From NCBI RefSeq assembly GCF_022024175.1, contig NZ_CP091794.1:1922001-1986000 (forward strand): a DNA stretch of 64,000 bases. Reading direction: 5' to 3'. The position numbers were made by a program, and so were the translations under genes. This stretch comes from Prevotella communis (GTDB taxonomy: Bacteria; Bacteroidota; Bacteroidia; Bacteroidales; Bacteroidaceae). Under the pieces are notes generated by a model, which made no database searches, was not told the origin of the DNA, and was given only the letters and a program-made list of their open reading frames with translations. This document shows positions 57,147 to 64,000 of this stretch, in pieces (the first letter of the stretch is position 1; every line of letters begins with the position of its first letter).

Positions 57147-59053
57147 AGAAGATATATAGCCTCATCACAGCCCTGGTACTCACTATCGCAGTACAGGCTC
57201 AGACGCTGAACGTGGTATCGGGCGGCGTAACGTATCAGTTTCCCGCGGAGAAAGCCGGCGAGATGAACTACGCCAGCGGAACCACGCTGACCATCATGGA
57301 CAAGGCGTTCGCTGTCGGCGATATCAGCAGGATGTATATTGATGGCACGGAAGTGACGGACAACAGCGTCAGAATTACCTACGACGGCACGACGGCAAGC
57401 GTCAGCATCGCCGGCAATATCGCCGCCTATGTCAGCGCATCGGTCAATGGCGGGCACGTCAGCATCAGTCAGGCCAACACGGCCGACATCGATGGCGACG
57501 AGATAACGTATATCCTCAAAGGCAGTACCGAAAACGGATCGCTGACCCTCGACGGCGCCTATAAATGTACGGTACAGTTGGCCGGCATCACGATGACCAA
57601 CCCCAGCGGGGCTGCCATCACCATCAACAACAAGAAGCGCATCCAGCTCAGCGTGAAGAAGGATACGGAGAATACGCTCACCGACGGGGCCAGCGGCGAC
57701 CAGAAAGCATGTATATACAGCAAGGGACAACTGCAACTGCAGGGCAACGGCACACTGAATATCTACGGCAAGACGGCGCATGCCCTGAAGAGTGGCGACT
57801 ATATCACCATCAAGAACCTGACGCTGAATATCCTCTCGGCCGTGAAGGACGGTATCTCGTGCAACAAGTATTTCCAGATGAAGAGTGGCAGCGTCAGCAT
57901 CAGCGGCGTGGGCGACGACGGCATCAACGTGGACCTGGAGGAAGACGATGAGACGACAGCCCAGACAGAGGATCATGAGGACGAGAACTCGGGCACGCTG
58001 TATGTGGACGGTGGCACGCTGGTCATCAACAACAGTGCGGCACCCACCATCGAGAATGGCGAGGTGAAGGGTGCCAAGGGCATGAAGGCGCTCTGCATGG
58101 CCCTGAATGCGGGCGATATCATCATCAACATGAGCGGTAACGCCTCGAAGGCTATCCGTTGCGGCAACGGCACAGAGACGACAAGCGGTGGCAACAACTG
58201 GGGATGGGGCGGTCCCGGCGGCATGGGCGGAAGTACGAAGTGGACGGACGTCACGGGTTCCTACACCCAGGGCAAGCCCGACGGTACCGGTCCGAAGCTG
58301 ACCATCCGTCAGACGGGTTCTACCTACAGTTCCTCATCGGCCAAGGGCATCAAGGCTATCTGTGCGGTGACCATCTATGGCGGCGAGACGGATATCTACA
58401 CGAAATCAGACGGAAGTGAAGGTCTGGAGTCAAAGACCAGCATCGATATTCAGGGCGGCAAGCACTATTTCCAGTGCTACGACGACTGTATCAACTCTAC
58501 AGGAAAGATTATGTTCAACGGCGGCGTCACGGTGTGCTACTCCAACGGTAACGATGCCGTAGACTCCAACGCAGGTACCACGGGGGCCATCACCATCGGC
58601 AACGGTGTGGCTTTTGCCTACACCACCAAGGGCGATCCCGAGGAAGGCTTCGACTGTGACAACAACTCGTATATCCAGATTACGGGTACGGGCATCGGCA
58701 TCAGCGCCGGCGGCAGTCAGGGCGGAGGCGGCGGTCGCGGCAGTTCAAGTGGCAACACCATCTCGAACGCCAAACAAGGCTATGCCTTTGTCACCAGCAC
58801 CATCAGTTACACGAAGGGTCGCTACTACACCCTGGCAGATGCCTCGGGCAACAACCTCGTGACCTACAGTTTTGATGGGTCCTGTAGCAGCAAGCTGGCG
58901 CTGTTCACGGCTACGGGAATGGTCAAGGGCTCCACATACAACGTGAAATACAGTACCACGGAACCTACCGATGCCACCACGGCTTGGCACGGCCTGTATC
59001 TGGGGTCCACACATCAGGGAACAACTAGTGTCGCTTCAATAACTGCCAAATAA
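57143..59053 (+). CDS. Secreted beta-helix carbohydrate-binding protein (Cthe_2159/DUF4353 type)
   Basis: 636 residues. Signal peptide MKKIYSLITALVLTIAVQAQ, then a short N-terminal domain (GGVTYQFPAEKAG, FAVGDISRMYIDG). From about 105 to 520 there are repeated short strands typical of a right-handed parallel beta-helix: YILKGSTENGSLTLDG, VQLAGITMTNPSGAAITI, KACIYSKGQLQLQGNGTLNI, AVKDGISCNKYFQMKSGSVS. The characterised relative Cthe_2159 binds polygalacturonate and calcium; several Asp/Asn-rich turns (SGVGDDGINVDLEEDDE) could bind calcium here. Gly-rich loops interrupt the helix (GGNNWGWGGPGGMGG, GGSQGGGGGRGSSSG). It is co-transcribed with the preceding gene (4-base overlap). Binding specificity is not predicted. 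Confidence 0.85.
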   Translation: MKKIYSLITALVLTIAVQAQTLNVVSGGVTYQFPAEKAGEMNYASGTTLTIMDKAFAVGDISRMYIDGTEVTDNSVRITYDGTTASVSIAGNIAAYVSASVNGGHVSISQANTADIDGDEITYILKGSTENGSLTLDGAYKCTVQLAGITMTNPSGAAITINNKKRIQLSVKKDTENTLTDGASGDQKACIYSKGQLQLQGNGTLNIYGKTAHALKSGDYITIKNLTLNILSAVKDGISCNKYFQMKSGSVSISGVGDDGINVDLEEDDETTAQTEDHEDENSGTLYVDGGTLVINNSAAPTIENGEVKGAKGMKALCMALNAGDIIINMSGNASKAIRCGNGTETTSGGNNWGWGGPGGMGGSTKWTDVTGSYTQGKPDGTGPKLTIRQTGSTYSSSSAKGIKAICAVTIYGGETDIYTKSDGSEGLESKTSIDIQGGKHYFQCYDDCINSTGKIMFNGGVTVCYSNGNDAVDSNAGTTGAITIGNGVAFAYTTKGDPEEGFDCDNNSYIQITGTGIGISAGGSQGGGGGRGSSSGNTISNAKQGYAFVTSTISYTKGRYYTLADASGNNLVTYSFDGSCSSKLALFTATGMVKGSTYNVKYSTTEPTDATTAWHGLYLGSTHQGTTSVASITAK

Positions 59054-59121
59054 TTTATGACGTCTGCAAAGGCAGACAGCAAATATCTCCTCCAAAATTT
59101 GGAGTTGTAAGAGAAAGTTCG

Positions 59122-59129
59122 TAATTTTG
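59122..59129 (+). promoter_or_regulatory. Promoter of pepT, nearly leaderless
   Basis: TAATTTTG followed by C, with TTTG at 59098-59101, 20 bases upstream. The ATG at 59134 is only 4 bases downstream of the box, so the transcript would start at or within the first codons. Confidence 0.5.
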
Positions 59130-59133
59130 CATT

Positions 59134-60357
59134 ATGAATATTATCGAACGATTTCTGAAGTATACTCAATTTGATACACAATCAAATGAGGAGAGCGATA
59201 GCGTGCCAAGCACCAGCAAGCAATTGGTGTTTGCACGCTTTTTGTATGAAGAGCTGAAACATGAGGGACTGGAGGATGTGACCCTGGACGACAAGGGATA
59301 CATCTATGCCACGCTGCCCGCCAATATCAAGGATAAAGTGCCCGTGATAGGATTCATTTCCCACTATGACACCAGTCCCGACTGCAGTGGCGCCGATATC
59401 AAGCCGCGCATCGTCAACAACTACAGCGGCGGGGATATCGAACTGTCGGAGGGTATCTACCTCTCACCAGATAAGTTCCCAGAACTGCTGCAGCATACGG
59501 GCGAGGACCTGATTGTGACGGACGGACACACCTTGCTGGGTGCCGACGACAAGGCTGGTATCGCCGAGATTGTGCAGGCCATGGTATTCCTGAAAGCCAA
59601 CAAGCACATCAAGCACGGTAAGATACGTGTGGCGTTCAATCCCGATGAAGAGATTGGCATGGGTGCCCACCATTTCGACGTAGAGAAATTCGGATGCGAA
59701 TGGGCCTACACGATGGATGGTGGCGACGTGGGCGAACTGGAGTATGAGAACTTTAACGCCGCGTCTGCCAAGATTACCATCAAGGGCGTGAGTGTTCACC
59801 CGGGATATGCCAAGGGAAAGATGCTGAACGCCAGTCTGCTGGCAGCGGAATTTGTCAGTATGATGCCTGCCAACGAGACGCCTGAGACGACGGAAGGCTA
59901 TCAGGGTTTCTATCACCTCACGGGCATGCAGACACAGACAGAACAGGCCAGGCTGTCGTATATCATCCGTGACCACGACCGCGAGAAATTCGAGGACCGC
60001 AAGCGTTTCATCAAACGCGTAGCTGAAGAGATGAATGCGAAATACGGCGAGGGAACGGTCAGCATCGAGGTCTGCGACCAGTATAACAACATGAAGGAGA
60101 AGATTGACCCGCAGATGCATGTCATCGACCTGGTACTGAAGGCCATGCAGGAAGCTGGCGTGGCACCCAAGATCAAGCCTATACGCGGTGGTACGGACGG
60201 TGCCCAACTCTCGTTCAAGGGTCTGCCCTGCCCCAACATCTTTGCCGGCGGCATCAACTTCCACGGTCCGTACGAGTTTGTGCCTGTACAGTCTATGGAG
60301 AAAGCCATGCAGGTCATCGTCAAACTGTGTGAACTCACCGCACAATACAACAAATAG
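59134..60357 (+). CDS. pepT: Peptidase T (tripeptide aminopeptidase)
   Basis: 407 residues, full length. M20B zinc aminopeptidase that removes the first residue from tripeptides in the cytoplasm. Zinc and catalytic motifs: [11 protein letters not shown] (His77, Asp79 in order), [18 protein letters not shown] (bridging Asp), [15 protein letters not shown] (Glu-Glu pair) and [19 protein letters not shown]. Dimerisation segment: [21 protein letters not shown]. The end, [24 protein letters not shown], has the final zinc ligand region. It has its own promoter. Confidence 0.97.
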   Translation: MNIIERFLKYTQFDTQSNEESDSVPSTSKQLVFARFLYEELKHEGLEDVTLDDKGYIYATLPANIKDKVPVIGFISHYDTSPDCSGADIKPRIVNNYSGGDIELSEGIYLSPDKFPELLQHTGEDLIVTDGHTLLGADDKAGIAEIVQAMVFLKANKHIKHGKIRVAFNPDEEIGMGAHHFDVEKFGCEWAYTMDGGDVGELEYENFNAASAKITIKGVSVHPGYAKGKMLNASLLAAEFVSMMPANETPETTEGYQGFYHLTGMQTQTEQARLSYIIRDHDREKFEDRKRFIKRVAEEMNAKYGEGTVSIEVCDQYNNMKEKIDPQMHVIDLVLKAMQEAGVAPKIKPIRGGTDGAQLSFKGLPCPNIFAGGINFHGPYEFVPVQSMEKAMQVIVKLCELTAQYNK

Positions 60358-60405
60358 CGCCATCCCAGGAAAGGATTGCGCCTCATCTAACAACACGTAG
60401 AGTCT

Positions 60406-62661
60406 ATGGCAGAACTTCCCGCATTGATAGAAGACCTTGCCCTGATACTGATGGTGGCTGGTGTCGTGACGCTGGTATTCAAGAAATTGAAGCAGCCCCT
60501 GGTACTGGGCTATATCGTAGCCGGTTTCCTAGTGTCGCCCCACATGCCCTATACCGCATCGGTGGTAGACATGTCCAACATCCATCTGTGGGCGGATATT
60601 GGCGTGATGTTCCTGCTGTTCTCCCTGGGACTGGATTTCTCTTTCAAGAAAATCCTGAAGATGGGAGCATCGCCCGTCATCTCGGTGATATGCATCATCT
60701 TCGCCATGTCCCTGCTTGGCGTCATCGTAGGACAGTCGTTTGGCTGGTCGCGCATGAACTGCATCTTCCTAGGCGGTATGCTGGCCATGAGTTCCACGAC
60801 CATTATCTACAAGGCATTCGACGACCTGGGGCTGCGCCAACAGCAGTTTGCCGGTCTGGTGATGAGCGTGCTGATACTGGAAGATATCCTGGCTATCGTG
60901 ATGATGGTGATGCTGAGCGCCATAGCCAGTGGCAACAATCCCGACAGCGGACAGATGTTGGGCTCCGTGATGAAGATAGGATTCTTCCTGGTACTCTGGC
61001 TGGTGGTGGGCATCTTTGCCATCCCCCTCTTCCTGCGCAGGGTACGTAAGCTGATCAATAACGAGGTATTGCTGATTGTATCCCTGGGACTCTGTTGCGC
61101 CATGGCCGTATTCTCTACGAAGGTAGGTTTCTCGTCGGCCTTCGGAGCCTTTATCATGGGCAGCATCCTGGCTGAGACGATAGAGGCAGAACGTATTGAG
61201 AAGCTGGTGGAACCGGTGAAGAACCTGTTTGGCGCTGTCTTCTTCGTGTCAGTAGGTATGCTGGTTGACCCGCAGATACTGATAGACTATGCCCTGCCCA
61301 TCTTCGTGCTGGTGATGACCATCATCATTGGCCAGGCTATCTTCGGCTCCATCTCGTTCATGTTGGGCGGCGAGTCGCTGAAGTCGGCCATGCGCTGTGG
61401 TTTCTCGATGGCTCAGATAGGTGAATTCTCGTTTATCATTGCTTCGCTGGGACTCTCATTGGGCGTCATCGGCGATTTCCTATATCCGGTGGTGGTGGCC
61501 GTATCCGTCATTACAACATTTCTCACACCTTACATGATACGGCTCGCCACGCCGGCTTATAATGCGCTGGAGCCACATCTGCCCACGAGACTCATCAAGA
61601 TGCTGAACCATCTGTCCATGAGCAGGCCGAACACCACTGAACAGAGCAAATGGAAGCGACTGCTCATCCAGATGAGTATCAACACCATCGTCTACAGCAT
61701 TCTCTCCATTGCCGTCATTGCGCTGATGCTGACATTCTTCCACCCTATCATGATTCAGATGTTTCAGGAGAAATGGTACGGTCCTGCCATCACAGGCGTC
61801 ATCACCATCATCCTGATGGCTCCGTTCCTGCGGGCCATGGTCATGAAGAAGAACAGGAGTGAGGAGTTCAAGGCCCTGTGGAAGGAAAGCAACCGCAACC
61901 GCCTGCCCCTGATATTCACCATCTTGTTCCGCATCATGATAGCCGTGAACTTCGTGTTCTACGTGATCAGCTACCTGACGCATTTCGGGTCTGCCATCCT
62001 GATTACGGTGGGATTTGTGGCTGTGATACTCATCATCATGTCGAGGTCCATCAAGCGACGCAGCATCTTGTTGGAACGCCTGTTTATCAACAACCTGCGC
62101 TCACGCGATATCGAGGCTCAGGTGCGTGGCAGGAAGAAGCCCCTGTATGAGGGAAAGCTGCTGGACAGAGATATCCATATTGCGGATTTCGACGTGCCTT
62201 TCAACTCGATGTGGATGGGACAGACGCTGAAGCAGTTGAACCTGGGACGCAAGTATGGCGTACACATCAGCAGCATCATGCGTGGCGGATGCCGACTGAA
62301 CATCCCTGACGGCGACTATATCATCTTCCCTGGCGACAAGCTGCAGGCTATCGGCAGCGATGACCAGTTGACCAAATTCCGCAATGCCATAGAGAATGAC
62401 GTGCTGGGCGAAGACTATGAACTGGAGAAGCGCGAGATGAAGCTGCGCCAGTTTATCATCGCCCAGGACAGTCCGTTTATTGGCAAGACTCTGGAAGAGA
62501 GTGGCATCAGAAGCCGTTACAGTTGCATGGTGGTAGGCATGGAGGAAGGAAAGGAGAACCTGTCATCCGTAGGACCCAAGCACCGCTTTGAAGAGGGAGA
62601 CATCCTCTGGATTGTAGGTGAGCAGGAAGCCCTGGATGCCCTGATGCTTGCACACCAGTAA
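60406..62661 (+). CDS. CPA2-family cation:proton antiporter with two TrkA-C-like domains
   Basis: 751 residues. The N-terminal 390 residues carry about 12 membrane helices of the Kef/CPA2 exchanger fold (LGYIVAGFLVSPH, LFSLGLDFSFKKI, GGMLAMSSTTIIYKAF, SSAFGAFIMGSILAET, FVSVGMLVDPQILIDYALP). A further helical segment with four or so helices (430-570) follows, then two soluble TrkA-C-like domains (about 610-665 and 685-745). The NAD-binding TrkA-N (RCK) domain found in KefB/KefC is absent. Ion specificity (K+ or Na+) cannot be read. It lies 48 bases after pepT in the same direction. Confidence 0.88.
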   Translation: MAELPALIEDLALILMVAGVVTLVFKKLKQPLVLGYIVAGFLVSPHMPYTASVVDMSNIHLWADIGVMFLLFSLGLDFSFKKILKMGASPVISVICIIFAMSLLGVIVGQSFGWSRMNCIFLGGMLAMSSTTIIYKAFDDLGLRQQQFAGLVMSVLILEDILAIVMMVMLSAIASGNNPDSGQMLGSVMKIGFFLVLWLVVGIFAIPLFLRRVRKLINNEVLLIVSLGLCCAMAVFSTKVGFSSAFGAFIMGSILAETIEAERIEKLVEPVKNLFGAVFFVSVGMLVDPQILIDYALPIFVLVMTIIIGQAIFGSISFMLGGESLKSAMRCGFSMAQIGEFSFIIASLGLSLGVIGDFLYPVVVAVSVITTFLTPYMIRLATPAYNALEPHLPTRLIKMLNHLSMSRPNTTEQSKWKRLLIQMSINTIVYSILSIAVIALMLTFFHPIMIQMFQEKWYGPAITGVITIILMAPFLRAMVMKKNRSEEFKALWKESNRNRLPLIFTILFRIMIAVNFVFYVISYLTHFGSAILITVGFVAVILIIMSRSIKRRSILLERLFINNLRSRDIEAQVRGRKKPLYEGKLLDRDIHIADFDVPFNSMWMGQTLKQLNLGRKYGVHISSIMRGGCRLNIPDGDYIIFPGDKLQAIGSDDQLTKFRNAIENDVLGEDYELEKREMKLRQFIIAQDSPFIGKTLEESGIRSRYSCMVVGMEEGKENLSSVGPKHRFEEGDILWIVGEQEALDALMLAHQ

Positions 62662-62692
62662 GCCTCTTATTCGTTTTAAGAATAAGACAGGA

Positions 62693-64000
62693 TTAATACC
62701 ACTGGACAGAATTGCTATATCCGCTACGCTTATCGTACTTCAAGGCATCGGTAAGCGTAGAAGCGTTACAACGGAACGAGAAGTTATAGCTGGTATAGGG
62801 CGACAGCACTACAGAGCACGACATGTTGAAGCAATGCAGGTCGCGCGAGAGTGATGCCGTGGTCATGGAAATCTTCTTGTTCTCAAAGTCGTAACCGGAA
62901 GAGAACGAGATATTCCATCCGTCACTCAGGCGGATATTACCACTCATGTTCAGGTTCTGCGTGAACTTATAAGGATAGCGCATCGTGTTGTAATTGAACT
63001 TCTTCACGTCAGTATCCTCACGCATGGTGATACCATAGCCGAAGCTGACAGACCAGGGCATAGAGAAAGGCATGTAACCGTCTTCATCGGTCTCAGCCAG
63101 TCCGGCATTCTGCTTCCTGGCGCCATGCTTGGCTTTCTCCATATCGGGGTCAACATTCGACTCGATACTATTGATGTCGTCAAGAGCCGGCTCGTTCTCA
63201 TCCTTATCCTTCTTATTATCACGCTCACCCCTGAGCCACTTGAAGATCTTGGAGATCTTCTCGTTGGAGATGGTGTACGACAGGTTTTGCGACATACCCT
63301 GGAAACGGCCTATCTTACCTTGCTCCCAATAGGTGGTATGCTCGCTGAGACGCGGACGGGCACCTACCGAGTCGGCCTCGTAGACATAGCTGGCAAAGAC
63401 GGCGTTCATGTTGAGGGTATAGTTCTTCGTGAGCTTCAGACGGATACGGGTAGACAAATCGCTCCAGGGACGGATCTTCGCCGCCATGTTGTACGACATA
63501 GATGCACCGAACTCATCAATCAGGCTGATTTTCCTCAACGAGTCATTACGGTCGTACATCTTCATCTCCAGGTTGTTGGACATATCAAAGGCGATGCTAC
63601 CCGTCTTTCCCTTGCCAGGTACGCCGTAGAGTGAGTTTTGGAAAGGAGAATACTCCACCATCGTCACATTACCCTCGCTATCCGTCTTCTGGTATGTCTC
63701 GTAATAGCCATAGCGGGATGCGCTGAAGTCGGGCGCATAGTTCAGGCTGACCTGAGGCGTGAAGACATGACGGATCTTCTGGATCCTGCCGCCCAGGAAA
63801 CCACGGGGAGGCGTCAGGAAGCCATACAACTTGGTAGAAGCAGCCAGCGACATGTTCCAGTTGTAGACGTTATAGAGACCATAGATGGTATCCCTCTGTT
63901 CCGTCGTACCATCCCATGAACGCATAATCTTATTGGTATAAGTGCGGTCCGTGAAATTGAACGATGCCGTCAGGTTGATATAGTTGAGCACGGTGAAGCT
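62693..64000 (-). CDS. LptD-like outer-membrane LPS-assembly protein, partial (N-terminus beyond right edge)
   Basis: About 436 C-terminal residues are visible; the frame stays open to position 64000, so the Val-Leu-Asn near 63991 is internal, not a start. The sequence VLNYINLTASFNFTDRTYTNK, FTPQVSLNYAPDF, GKGKTGSIAFDMSNNLEMKM and WSDLSTRIRLKLTKNYTLN is the pattern of the Bacteroidota LptD barrel, with alternating polar and hydrophobic strands and an insertion of charged residues (RGERDNKKDKDENEPA) that would be an extracellular loop or periplasmic turn. It ends GYSNSVQWY with the terminal aromatic. It is convergent with the antiporter gene, 31 bases apart. Confidence 0.72.
   Translation of the reverse strand, partial: SFTVLNYINLTASFNFTDRTYTNKIMRSWDGTTEQRDTIYGLYNVYNWNMSLAASTKLYGFLTPPRGFLGGRIQKIRHVFTPQVSLNYAPDFSASRYGYYETYQKTDSEGNVTMVEYSPFQNSLYGVPGKGKTGSIAFDMSNNLEMKMYDRNDSLRKISLIDEFGASMSYNMAAKIRPWSDLSTRIRLKLTKNYTLNMNAVFASYVYEADSVGARPRLSEHTTYWEQGKIGRFQGMSQNLSYTISNEKISKIFKWLRGERDNKKDKDENEPALDDINSIESNVDPDMEKAKHGARKQNAGLAETDEDGYMPFSMPWSVSFGYGITMREDTDVKKFNYNTMRYPYKFTQNLNMSGNIRLSDGWNISFSSGYDFENKKISMTTASLSRDLHCFNMSCSVVLSPYTSYNFSFRCNASTLTDALKYDKRSGYSNSVQWY

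Overview
The window looks like chromosome from a Bacteroidales bacterium, most likely a Prevotella/Segatella-type Prevotellaceae. Reasons: most genes with a visible promoter carry the Bacteroidota -7 box (TAnnTTTG, often with TTTG/TTG about 20 bases upstream) and show no clear Shine-Dalgarno sequence. The gene content also fits: a membrane pyrophosphatase, an NifJ-type pyruvate:ferredoxin oxidoreductase, a DUF4494 protein, a Bacteroidota-type LptD, a Y_Y_Y-domain sensor and a TonB receptor. No rRNA, tRNA, CRISPR array, transposase or phage gene was seen.

Layout. 1-11953 (minus): one probable eight-gene operon with a promoter at 11946-11953. It encodes a multi-zinc-ribbon protein, a membrane Ser/Thr kinase, a four-module AAA+ ATPase, a zinc-ribbon/FHA protein and a PP2C phosphatase, followed by MetA, a U32 peptidase-family protein and a lipoprotein cut by the window edge. 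11965-15960: MntP, an ATP-grasp-like protein and the membrane pyrophosphatase. 16034-30214 (plus): a run of six closely spaced genes, namely a receiver-PP2C phosphatase, a membrane-anchored repeat protein, a sensor with a degenerate histidine box, a small intact histidine kinase, a two-module NRPS (A-T-C-A-T-TE) and a TonB-dependent receptor. 30379-35224: an ATPase and NifJ. 35420-39930: ribosomal protein S16, a glycosyltransferase fused to a CotH-kinase domain, a rhamnose mutarotase and a BadF-type sugar kinase. 40086-43380: hisG-hisD-hisC. 43381-44060: a repeat-dense intergenic segment with a cruciform-forming element. 44061-46961: an AT-rich RecQ helicase and a NUDIX hydrolase. 47358-50534 (minus): a pseudokinase, a DUF4494 protein, a YggS-type protein and a sigma factor. 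50681-64000: an aminotransferase, an FtsX/LolE-type permease, two tandem acyl-CoA synthetases, two secreted proteins, PepT, a CPA2 antiporter and a partial LptD.

Three things stand out. (1) The first operon has the complete parts list of a phosphothreonine circuit. The kinase carries seven acidic Thr-containing repeats of DDKTMV type at its N-terminus, and an FHA reader, a PP2C eraser and an AAA+ machine lie next to it. (2) The NRPS lies in one run with two-component signalling genes and an outer-membrane receptor, which suggests a regulated small molecule that may be taken back up. (3) Short tandem repeats with a mostly 7-base period (AGTGAAA, GATGGAT, GATGTCT, CTTCAGC, GGACAGT families) recur between genes and also in frame inside three genes. 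One family ends in GCTACCGC a few bases before several start codons.
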